Positions 33,801 through 43,028 of a stretch of 64,000 bases of DNA are shown one piece after another. The number at the start of each line of letters is the position of its first letter. Position 1 is the first letter of the stretch. The notes below the pieces were generated by a model. The model was not told the DNA's origin and did no database searches. It saw only the letters and a list, made by a program, of their open reading frames with translations. The DNA is from Ipomoea triloba (Eukaryota; Streptophyta; Magnoliopsida; Solanales; Convolvulaceae). Both the position numbers and the translations under genes were made by a program. The stretch is from assembly GCF_003576645.1 (NCBI RefSeq), contig NC_044920.1:17042990-17106989 (forward strand), written 5' to 3'.

Positions 33801-33998
33801 TGATGACAACAATAATATACAGAGAATTTTTGTATTAATCAATCGTATTTATAAAGTATATGAAGAGAGGTATTTATAAGAGTACAATGATTAGTCCTTG
33901 CTAGGCCAAGAATGGTAAGATTTACATTTACAATAATATATACAATGAGAGAGAGAAGGAATATAATGCTAGTGTTGATAGAATACAAAGTCCTAATA
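33801..33998 (-). repeat. 3' LTR of the old minus-strand copia
   Basis: Aligns with 54050-54235 over the full length ('tattaatcaatcgtattta.aaagtatatgaag', 'tttataagagtacaa.gattagtcct', 'gttgatagaata'). Confidence 0.75.
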
Positions 33999-34004
33999 AG
34001 CCCC

Positions 34005-35510
34005 CTCAAGCTTAAAGGTCTCTAGAGAAAACATTGAGCTTGTCTTTTAGAAGATTGAATTTAGTTGTGGTGAGTGGCTTGGTGAATATGTATGTTAGTT
34101 TATCTTTTGTAGAGATGTAGTTCTCTTGCAGTTCCTTCGATGCTACTTTCTTACAAACAAAATGGTAGTATGATCTATTTCTACATGTTTAGGTCGGGCA
34201 TGAAACACGGGATTTGCACAAATAAGTAGCACCAAGATTGTCACACTAGAGTCGAGGTTGTTTTAGCATAGTGAGACCAAGTTCTAGAATTAGAGAACCC
34301 AACCATGTTACTTTTGCTAAGACATTCGCTATGACTTTTTATTATGCTTTTCTTGCTGATCTAGCCATTGTCTTTTGCTTGCAACAAGCCCAAGAGATTA
34401 AATTCTTGCAAATGAAAATAACAAAACCACTAGTGGATTTGCGGTCATCAAGGCACCCTGCCCAATCAGAGTCCGAAAAAGCATGAATATCATCATAGTC
34501 TTATTCTGTAAAGCATAGACCATAGTCTAGAGTACATTTGACATACCTTAGAACATATTTTAGTGCCACCCAATCCTCAATGTTTGGGGACTGCATGAAC
34601 TGACCGAGTTCGTTGACTGCAAATGAGAGATTTGGATGAGTGATGGTTAGGTACTGAAGTGCACCAACAAGACTGCGAAACTATGCGAGATTTTCATATG
34701 GTTGAGATAGGTTTGTAATGTTTCATTCTCAACCTTTTGAGTATTTTAATCACGTACCTTCTTTGTGACATGATCATCGCTACATCGTTGTTAATTGTCT
34801 CTATTTCCCAAAAGAAGATTGGTGGTCCCATGTCTTTGATTTTGAAGATATCATCTAGTTTCCTTATTGTAAAAGCTAAGTCAAGACACTTTAATTTGTT
34901 GCAGCCATTATTAGTATATCATTAACATAGACTAATAAATAAATTTGAGTGTTAGCAATTGAATAGATAAACAAAGATACATTTGTTTTTTAAGCCTTGA
35001 ATCTTATTGAAAGTAGACAATCATGGAGACGCTTGAACACCATACGAGGTGCTTATTTCAGACCATAGAGAGATTTTTTGCAATTTGCAAACATAAGTAG
35101 GAAATTTTTTATCAATATACCTTAGAGGTTGCTTCATAAAAACATTCTCACTTAGATAGCCATTCAGGAAAGCATTGTGAACATCGAACTATCGGACATA
35201 CCAATTCTTTGTTTTTGCAAGAGATAAGAGGAATCTTACTCTAGTTATTGGCTTGACCACAAGACAAAAGTGTCAAAGTAATCTTCTCTTTAACCCTTTT
35301 GTGACAAGTCGAGCTTTGTATCGTTCAATTGATCCATAAGTTTTTCTCTTGATTCGAAACACCCACTTGTACTAATTACGTTTATATCTCAGTCCAGTGA
35401 AACTAACTTCCATGTCTTGTTGTGTATGAGTGTGTTGAATTCTTTATCCATCATTGTACACCATTTAGGGTTCTTCACGGCTTGAGAGTGGCAGACTGGC
35501 AAGTTGGCTC
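34005..35510 (-). pseudogene. Copia reverse transcriptase and RNase H remnant
   Basis: Read on the minus strand from 35510 the text follows an RVT_2 reverse transcriptase: a block around Met-Asp-Lys-Glu-Phe-Asn near 35440, Ser-Leu-Tyr-Gly-Leu-Lys near 35055, and Leu-Val-Tyr-Val-x-Asp-Ile-Leu near 34925 (one catalytic Asp replaced by Asn). RNase H text follows at 34700-34060, including Lys-Ser-Thr-like and Lys-Glu-Leu-His motifs and the Lys-Asp-Lys end. Many frameshifts and stops; not functional. Confidence 0.8.
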
Positions 35511-35649
35511 AGAGTTATCCATATACGCAATCAAAGCTTTCTTACCTCTGGATTCACAAGTCATGTAGCAAAGAACCATAGGATGAGTGTGTTGAGTCGG
35601 GGTTGTTAGTCAGCATCGTTTGGGCTTGGAATAGTTGGAGGATGTTCGG

Positions 35650-35850
35650 AAGCTAAATCTATCGGGGGGGGGGGGGGGGAGGAGAAGTGCCATCGACATG
35701 GTCGTGTGCAGGGCATGCCATGACCGTGTCCTTTTCTAGAAGGGCGACACAACCGTGACACGAGGGTGACAGAGTTGTGTCCCTTTCTAGATGGGCGATA
35801 CAGTCATGCCATGGGGGCGACATAGTCGTGTAGATCTCTGGGTAACTCAA
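35650..35850 (-). repeat. G-run and internal duplication in the copia spacer
   Basis: A 15-base G run (35666-35680) is followed by two diverged copies of a unit with 'cgtgtccctttctagatgggcga' text. It lies in the variable stretch between integrase and reverse transcriptase. Confidence 0.6.
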
Positions 35851-36854
35851 TCTGTATGGTGCGTTAGCAACAACCATGGCATTGCATCACAAGCACAACG
35901 TGGAACCTGTGTAGGTGATTTTGCTGCAAAAGGGAAAACATTTTCATCAAATCGGACATAACAAACAATTAAAATTTTTCCAGTATTAGGATTCAAACAA
36001 CAATATCCTCTAAATGAATCTGGGTAATAAAGGAAGACAGACAAGGCAAACCAGAACTTTATTTTGTGTTCGTTGTAAGGGCGAAGATAAGGAAAACACA
36101 ATCAACCAAAGACAAGAAAAAAATAATAGTCGAGAATTGTTTTATTGATGAGAGCATAAGGGCTCATATTGTTTAAGGTTACAGAGGGAATGCATTTTAT
36201 GAGGAAAACTACAATTTTATAGGCATAGACCTAATATCTAGGGGATACAAAGGCTTGAACAAGTAAGGTGAGTTCGGTTTCAACAATGTGTCTACGTCGT
36301 CTTTCTACACACCCATTTTGTTCATGTGTGTAGGCACAAGATTGGAAATGGTTTATTCCAAGGTTGACAAAGAACTTATCTAATTGTTTTGTATTCCCCT
36401 CCAAGATCAAAATGGATGGCTTTGATTTTGCAAGAGAAAGCCCGTTTAGCTTGTGCTTTAAACCTATGGAAAATGTCATAAGCATCTGTCGTTTAGCTTG
36501 TGCTTTAAACCTATGGAAAATGTCATAAGCATCTGTTTAAGTTCCATAGGAAAATATCAAGTATAATGAGAGTAATAATCAACAAAGATAACGTAATAGT
36601 GATGACCTTCATTAGATAGTATAGGGGATGGCCTCCCAAATGTCTGTGTAAATTAAATGAAATACAACAAAGCTAGACTTTTTGACTCTTTCTAGTGGAA
36701 ATCGTGAGGATTTCCCTAGTTGACATGCATGGATGAGAAATCAGAAGTGGCATGATGGGTGGTGCCAGTGTTTAGGAACTTGTTCTAAGAGAATGGGGCA
36801 GTTACTAGATCATCAGAATATGCCATTTTGCTTAAGGACTGGGGGCTCCTAAAT
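35850..36854 (-). pseudogene. Copia GAG-pre-integrase and integrase remnant
   Basis: On the minus strand: Cys-Gln-Leu-Gly-Lys-Ser of the GAG-pre-integrase domain (about 36725), then Tyr-Thr-Asp-Ile-Trp near the first integrase Asp (about 36630). The 'HEQNGCVERRRRHIVET' region around the catalytic Glu is at 36260-36330, and the integrase C-terminal Arg-Phe-Asp-Glu-Asn-Val-Phe-Pro-Phe block at 35930-35960. A 45-bp segment is duplicated in tandem at 36447-36536. The frame is broken repeatedly. Confidence 0.82.
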
Positions 36855-37393
36855 AGTGGTGGAGCCAAGATTCAAATTCATTGGTGTCAATATACTATAT
36901 TTAATAGTACTTTCAATGATATAGAAATATAAATATAAGTTACATTTATAAATAAATGTCTTATTTTACAATTGTCACCGACATGTTTTCATACTTTGAA
37001 AACATTGTATAATTTTTTTTCATCCATGCTTTCAAACACATCAATTTCAATAAAAATAACCAAACAATCGTTATCAAATTATCTACCATTTGATTGCGCA
37101 ATCTATTCTTCACTTGTTCATTGTTGAAAAACCTTTTTCAACACTTGCAGTCGATACTGCAAATATTAAAATTAATTTCACAAGTGAAATAACTAATGGA
37201 TACACTATTTTTCTTGGATACTAGAAAATGCAGAGTTAAAGCGCACATAGAGGATATAAGTCTCAAGTTGATTATCAAGTGCCAAAATATCCATGGGTGA
37301 AGATTCAAAAGGGTGACATAAAGTCATAGAATCCAACATTTCCTTATCAAAAACTACAAATGAGTCCACTCGATTGAAAATAGCTCCACCACT
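36855..37393 (-). mobile_element. hAT deletion derivative with a transposase C-terminal fragment
   Basis: The ends are inverted copies of a GTGGTGGAGC motif (36857-36866, and complement 37381-37390) known from hAT elements of the TTF zinc-finger group. On the minus strand 37170-36960 encodes a recognisable hAT dimerisation-domain fragment: Val-Lys-Asn-Arg-Leu-Arg-Asn-Gln-Met, then in a shifted frame Asn-Asp-Cys-Leu-Val-x-Phe-Ile-Glu. Flanks TCCTAAAT/TCCTAATA look like a damaged 8-bp duplication. It sits in the gag-pol region of the old copia element. Confidence 0.7.
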
Positions 37394-37529
37394 GATCCTA
37401 ATATCCCCTATAGCATTGTAAGGCAGTCTGACCAAGATTGTTGTAGATTCGACACTTTGGAACATAGCCATGACCACGACCTCAACCTCGGTTTCCTCTA
37501 TTACCACGACTGCCACCACGGGGCCCTTC
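37394..37529 (-). pseudogene. Old copia gag, zinc-knuckle region
   Basis: On the minus strand an Arg/Gly-rich stretch is followed by a decayed zinc knuckle (Lys-Cys-x3-Asn-Asn-Leu-Gly-x-Thr-Ala-Tyr). One Cys and the final Cys are lost. The non-autonomous LTR element is inserted directly upstream in reading direction. Confidence 0.65.
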
Positions 37530-38365
37530 TGATATGAACCTAGTCCAAGGTTCAAATAAAGATGGAGTATTGTCCTAAGATAGATCCCAAAGTAAGGATA
37601 GAGATGGATCGAAATACCTTAGACCTCACAAGAAACCCTTAGTCTCGAATCCTCAAAGACTTAGAAGAATCCCGTTGTAGCTTCAAGTACCTCGATGATG
37701 CAATCTTCAATCAACTAGAGTCGGATCTAGTTTTCTTCGATTCAAGAACGAGTCCACGAACCTAAATCTAAGGTTGAAGAAAGGAAGATTGATTCGAGTC
37801 CACGAATCAATTTGCTAGTTGAGTCCACGACTAGCCACTAATTGAGTCCACAATTAGCTATAAGGTTTCTTACACAAGTGTAAAGAAAAACTTAAGAATT
37901 TTATTGAATGAAAGCGTTTTCAAACTGATATGATTGTGCCGTATTTATAGGTTTAGGGACATCATTATAATCCTAAATACAATTGGAAAAAGAGTCCTAA
38001 ACCTAATCTAGAAAGCAAGTAAATATAGTCCTATTTAGAAAGGGATTTAAGGAATCCTTTCTAAATACAAACTAGTGTTTTCTCTTTCATGCCAAACAAT
38101 TTAAAATAATGATGGCCAAAAATAATAGGGCTGATTTGGGCCTAATTTAATTCCCAAAATCAGCACTTAAAGAATTATAAAACGCCTTGAGTTCTTCTTC
38201 ATCTTTTGCAATTGGGCTTGACTTGGATTTCCACCATCTTTGAACATAACCAATGAAGAGTTGCTTTAATTGCTTGGACTTGGGCCTTATGATTAGCCCA
38301 ATTCGTACTCTTAATGGATGTTTTTTTTTGAACTCAATGGATGTTCATTATGTTGTGCCGCATCA
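37530..38365 (-). repeat. 3' LTR of the non-autonomous element
   Basis: Matches 40068-40880 nearly base for base; contains an extra stretch of about 22 bases with a T-run (about 38320-38342). Confidence 0.93.
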
Positions 38366-38490
38366 TCCTCCCCTTCTTGAAAAATGATTCGACCTCGAAT
38401 CTTATAAGCATTGTCTTCGATCCATGATATCACTTGAAATGGGACATTATAATACTTTCCTCTATCAAATGGAATTCTTCTTGGGCTTTC

Positions 38491-39732
38491 TTATTTCTTC
38501 CAGCAATGATGCTTTAAGGATGTAGTGATGAGACTTGTGACGAGCACACTATGGACCCTTATGGGATTCCATGTGTCATTGTTCCTATTATTCTCCCCTT
38601 CTTGAAAATGATTTGTCCTGGAGTTCCTATTATTCTCCCCTTCTTGAAAATGATTTGTCCTGGAATCCATATTATTCTCCCCTTCTTGAAAATGATTTGT
38701 CCTGGAATCCAAATCTTCAATGAAAGACAAATAAGCAAGCTCACTTTGTGCTTTATCACGCTCATGTAACTTCTTCTTGGGATGCTTGACACGAGTTTTT
38801 GTGATGAGCACACTATGGACCCTTATTGGATTCCATGTGTCATGGTTCCTATTATTCTCCCCTTCTTGAAAAGGATTCGTCCTCGAATCCAAATCTTCAA
38901 TGAAAGACAAATAAGCAAGCTCACTTTGTGCTTTATCACGCTCATGCAACTTTCTCTTAGGATGCTTGACATAAGTTGCTCCAATTAACTTTATCCTTCT
39001 TTTCTCTTGCTTACTATCCTTTTTAGTTACCAAGAGAGGCTGCACTTTGACACCTTGGGCTGGTCCTTTCAATTGTATCACTGATTGTGGTCCCTTTGTT
39101 TGGCTACAAACTGAGTTAGAGGATTGGAGTGACGACTCAAATTTCACACGTGGAGGTTCCACTTTGATCTCTTTGATTTCTTCTTTCTTCAAGGCTGGTT
39201 TGAGAGCTTGCTTCAACCTCAGGTGGATTTCTTCTACTTGTTTTAGAAGGAGAGGCTTAAGCATATGTATAAATCCATTGTAGGTGACATTGCATGTGTA
39301 GTTGAGTGCATTATAGTAAAAATGTCTATCATGTTGCCATGACCTTCCAAGCAAAACATGTGCAGTATGCATTGGCACAATATCACATAGAACCTCATCA
39401 TAATACTTGCCAATACAAAAAGGAATAAAAGCTTGTTTAGTCACTCTCGCATCCTCTGAATCAATAAGAATATATGGTTGGGGGTGATCGATAAGAGGTA
39501 ACTTAAGGTAGTCCACCATGGCTGCACTAGCCAAATTCATACAACGATCTGAGTTAATAATGATAAGGCATCCCTTTCCATAAATGTTTCCCCTAGTATA
39601 GAGTGGCGGTTGCACTTGCTGATGATGTTGCTCCATATTAGTTATTCGAGTGCTTAACCCTTCCATGGCAAAGGCTAGAGCATTTATTTTTTGATCTAAC
39701 GTTTGAGGTGGCTTTGGAACCTGCTCAACCAT
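38491..39732 (-). CDS. Retropepsin-like protein with amplified C-terminal repeats
   Basis: A 413-residue frame beginning at 39732. Residues 1-45 form a coiled-coil-like start. Residues 55-165 resemble the aspartic protease domain of Gypsy polyproteins, with the usual flanking text (Cys-Met-Asn-Leu-Ala-Ser; Tyr-x-Asp-Glu-Val-Leu-Cys-Asp-Ile-Val-Pro-Met; Leu-Leu-Gly-Arg-Ser-Trp-Gln). The expected catalytic Asp of the Asp-Gly/Ser motif reads Asn at the 'IIINSDRC' position, so activity is doubtful. The last third is made of repeats of Asp-Ser-Arg-Thr-Asn-x-Phe-Gln-Glu-Gly-Glu-Asn-Asn with a 50-residue duplicated unit (Lys-Leu-His-Glu-Arg-Asp-Lys). The repeated DNA is the polypurine-like AAGAAGGGGAGAAT text. 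It is the only ORF of the element; its role is unknown. Confidence 0.75.
   Translation of the reverse strand: MVEQVPKPPQTLDQKINALAFAMEGLSTRITNMEQHHQQVQPPLYTRGNIYGKGCLIIINSDRCMNLASAAMVDYLKLPLIDHPQPYILIDSEDARVTKQAFIPFCIGKYYDEVLCDIVPMHTAHVLLGRSWQHDRHFYYNALNYTCNVTYNGFIHMLKPLLLKQVEEIHLRLKQALKPALKKEEIKEIKVEPPRVKFESSLQSSNSVCSQTKGPQSVIQLKGPAQGVKVQPLLVTKKDSKQEKRRIKLIGATYVKHPKRKLHERDKAQSELAYLSFIEDLDSRTNPFQEGENNRNHDTWNPIRVHSVLITKTRVKHPKKKLHERDKAQSELAYLSFIEDLDSRTNHFQEGENNMDSRTNHFQEGENNRNSRTNHFQEGENNRNNDTWNPIRVHSVLVTSLITTSLKHHCWKK
38560..38900 (-). repeat. Tandem copies of a polypurine-tract-like segment
   Basis: TTATTCTCCCCTTCTTGAAAA followed by 'tgatttgtcctggaatcc' occurs three times at 38590-38710 in 51-54-bp steps, and again near 38850. 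A longer unit of about 290 bp (with 'cgagcacactatggacccttat') is also doubled (38537 and 38805). Confidence 0.9.
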
Positions 39733-40067
39733 CTTACCAAATTGATGACTCCTAGAACTAACCGGCAGAATTTATGGTAATATGGTGGTTTGGAGGTGTG
39801 GGTTTTCATTGATATTGGGTGGGAAAAAGTTGAAAACTATTGTAGGATAGTTTTTCAAGAAACTCAAGAACAAATATCAAGATTCAAGAACACAATCAAG
39901 AATGCAAGAATTTATTTATTTTTTGTTTGGGTTTTGTGGATGTATATAAGACAAGAAAAGTAAGATAGGAATGATGTGTTTTTTTTTTTTTTTTTATAAA
40001 ACCTAGGAAACCTAGGAAACCAAATTTGTAATGATTATGAGATAAACCTAGACTCTGAATACCAAAT

Positions 40068-40880
40068 TGATATGAACCTAGTCCAAGGTTCAAATAAAGA
40101 TGGAGTATTGTCCTAAGATAGATCCCAAAGTAAGGATAGAGATGGATCGAAATACCTTAGACCTCACAAGAAACCCTTAGTCTCGAATCCTCAAAGACTT
40201 AGAAGAATCCCATTGTAGCTTCAAGTACCTCGATGATGCAATCTTCAATCAACTAGAGTCGGATCTAGTTTCCTTCGATTCAAGAACGAGTCCACGAACC
40301 TAAATCTAAGGTTGAAGAAAGGAAGATTGATTCGAGTCCACGAATCAATTTGCTAGTTGAGTCCACGACTAGCCACTAATTGAGTCCACAATTAGCTATA
40401 AGGTTTCTTACACAAGTGTAAAGAAAAACTTAAGAATTTTATTGAATGAAAGCGTTTTCAAACTGATATGATTGTGCCGTATTTATAGGTTTAGGGACAT
40501 CATTATAATCCTAAATACAATTGGAAAAAGAGTCCTAAACCTAATCTAGAAAGCAAGTAAATATTGTCCTATTTAGAAAGGGATTTAAGGAATCCTTTCT
40601 AAATACAAACTAGTGTTTTCTCTTTCATGACAAACAATTTAAAATAATGATGGCCAAAAATAATAGGGCTGATTTGGACCTAATTTAATTCCCAAAATCA
40701 GCACTTAAAGAATTATAAAACGCCTTGAGTTCTTCTTCATCTTTTGCAATTGAGCTTGACTTGGATTTCCACCATCTTTGAACATAACCAATGAAGAATT
40801 GCTTTAAATGCTTGGACTTGGGCCTTATGATTAGCCCAATTCGTACTCTTAATGGATGTTCATTATGTTGTGCCGCATCA
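40068..40880 (-). repeat. 5' LTR of the non-autonomous element
   Basis: See the 3' LTR; the TG/CA ends and 5-bp flanks fix its limits. Confidence 0.93.
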
Positions 40881-40885
40881 CTTTC

Positions 40886-41092
40886 AGTAGTGTGCTCTGT
40901 TGTCGAGGCAGTAAGTGATCAACATTGGGCGAAAAGGGTTGTAGGTGTCTTCGGGGTAGCAGGCAAAGAGATGTGATCAGCTCATCAGTGTAGATGAACT
41001 GATGTGCAGTGAGATAGTCATTTAGTTGATCAATTGTCACATTTTCCTTAGTGGTCAATGAGGAGATCCTTGCACAGTATTAAGGGAGAATA
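40886..41092 (-). pseudogene. Old copia gag, middle fragment
   Basis: The minus-strand text lies between the SIRE-like insertion and the non-autonomous element. It encodes a Ser/Thr-Asp-rich gag part (Ile-Asp-Gln-Leu-Asn-Asp-Tyr-Leu). It joins the fragment at 53408-53828 across the SIRE-like insertion. Confidence 0.6.
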
Positions 41093-41097
41093 CCTTT

Positions 41098-42913
41098 TGT
41101 TAGGAACATCATGTAATAGGTTTTGATGATACCAACTGTTAAGTAGAAATCCCCAAGTCTCGATGCATAGGCAAAACGCTGTAAGTTCGACAAGTAAACC
41201 AAGAGCGAAAATACAACCGGGTAACTTTGAGCTCAACTCGGAAAATATTTAAGCTTGAGGGAAATTTGTTTGAACATCTTAGAAGTCTCGTGTGTTGTAA
41301 TCATATAGACAGATCAGAAGAAAGCATGGGACAACTCTGGAGGAATAAGGGTCTGCGAGACATCAACTAAGTCTCGAGACATAAGCAGAGTTCGAGAGGT
41401 AGGACCTCTCGATACAGCTATCTAGTTCGAGACATAAACAGAGTTCGAGAGATAGACCTCTCGATATTTGAGTTCGAGACATCAAGCGATCAAGATATCA
41501 ACCTTGGTCTCGATACACTAACAATTCTCCAACAAAGCTGAATGACGGTCATACTTAAAGTTTGGAGAAGAAGAATATCATGGAGATGGAATAATGAAGA
41601 GGTGCCGAACGTGAAGATTTCAAAATGGGCGGAAATGGATGACACGTCAGATTTCCACCACAAACGGTCAAAAGGTGCACCAATGCTGAAGTGATCTGAT
41701 TCCCTACAAACAAGGAATAATGGGAATATAAAAAGAGTAACTTTTACCAAAAGACGAAAGTGGAGCATGGACTCAAGAAAGTGAACTATGGAATATTCAC
41801 TACAAGACAAAGAGGTTCAAGTTACAAGATCACCACTCCATGAAATATGCTGAAAATACGCAAGACCCATGATCAGCATGGGAGACAAATTTCAAACGGA
41901 ATAATTTTCCCTCCAACGGAATTATTCCTCTACTCTCATATATAAGGACGTAAAGACACAGAAAAAAAAAAAAAAGGGGAAAAGAGAGAAAAAGGAGTTA
42001 AAAAGAAAAGAGGTTCGAAATTCTTAAGAAGTGTCTGTCTAAAACGTTCAAGTGCAAGTGCTTAACTTGGAATATCATCCTGATATTCAAAACAGCGAGA
42101 AAACACATCTTAGTGTTTCAAGAGAGTTACAAAGCTTAAACTGTTATACATCCAGAAGGTGACCGAAGCTGCTCTACATCGAAGTTGATTCAACGATAGC
42201 TTGTGGTCAGATTGGAGTCTGTTACATTCAACTGTGACAACCAAAAACACCTTGCTTTGGATTAAGCAAGAGAGGTGGAGTAACCTGGCAGCTGTCCGAG
42301 TGAAAGAAACCTGAGGCTTGACGCGGGCTTGGTGATCAAAGGTCAAGTGCTCGAGAGGTGGAGTAGCTGGAAGCGGGGAGAAAGACCTTGGAGAGGTAGA
42401 GTAACCTGGGAGCTGTCTTGTAAGGAACCTGAGGCTTGACGCGGGCTTGGTGATCAAAGGTCAAGTGCTCGAGAGGTGGAGTAACAAGAAGCGGGGCGAA
42501 AAACCTGAGGCTTGAGGCGGGCTTCGTGATCAAAGCTCAAGCGCTCGATATTGTACTAAAAAGGGAAGTTTTTAGTGCAATCCTTCCAGGGAGTTTCTGG
42601 AAGAAGAGTGGACGTAGGCGGGTTGGCCGAACCACTTAAAAATCTCTCTTGCATTTACTTACTGTTTTTATCTCTCGCTAACCTCTCGATTGCACTGCAT
42701 ATAAACACACTTCTCGAACTAACTCAAACTCGTGCTAACTAAAAGGGGATAACATTTCCGCTGCGCATAAAACTTTGTCTTCACCTCGTGAGGTATCAAA
42801 CCTAAACATCCTAAGTTCAATACACACGAGAGGTCGAAAAGATTTGCAAAATCTTATACAAGTCTATTCACCCCCCCCCTCTAGACTTGTACCCCATCCC
42901 CTTGGGACCAACA
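41098..42913 (+). repeat. 5' LTR of the SIRE-like element
   Basis: 1816 bp, with a TATA box TATATAA at 41939-41945. CGAGACAT/CGAGAGGT words cluster at 41355-41515, and a paragraph of about 115 bp with 'gaggcttgacgcgggcttggtgatcaaag' repeats two to three times (42270-42545). Confidence 0.95.
41939..41945 (+). promoter_or_regulatory. TATA box in the 5' LTR
   Basis: TATATAA after a pyrimidine-rich CTCTACTCTCA; the 3' LTR has TATAAAA at the same place (52462-52468). Confidence 0.65.
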
Positions 42914-42915
42914 AT

Positions 42916-42927
42916 TGGTATCAGAGC
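42916..42927 (+). promoter_or_regulatory. Primer-binding site (initiator Met tRNA)
   Basis: TGGTATCAGAGC lies two bases after the 5' LTR end. Confidence 0.93.
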
Positions 42928-43028
42928 AAGTTCTCTGATCGATATAAACCTTTGTTTATATTGCCTAGAGATCCTTCTTTGAAAAATCTGTTGAAAATAT
43001 TTTCAAAGCATGAGATAAAATTTTAAAA

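Larger units (their letters stand above)
37530..40880 (-). mobile_element. Non-autonomous LTR retrotransposon with a gag/protease-like ORF
   Basis: 3351 bp with LTRs of 836 bp (37530-38365) and 813 bp (40068-40880) that read TGATGCGGCAC...CATATCA on the minus strand. Flanks CCTTC (37525-37529) and CTTTC (40881-40885) are a near-exact 5-bp duplication. Next to the right LTR is a degenerate Met-tRNA primer site (TGGTATTCAGAG on the minus strand, near 40055-40067). Next to the left LTR is a polypurine tract AAGAAGGGGAGGA (minus, 38366-38378). Only one ORF is present and no integrase or reverse transcriptase, so movement would need an autonomous helper. The LTRs are nearly identical apart from a small T-run insertion near 38325, so it is young. 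Confidence 0.93.

Noticed and set aside
42110..42533. Minus-strand frames in the SIRE-like LTR (Leu/Thr/Pro repeats)
   Set aside because: They follow the 115-bp repeat of the LTR and appear again in the 3' LTR; non-coding.
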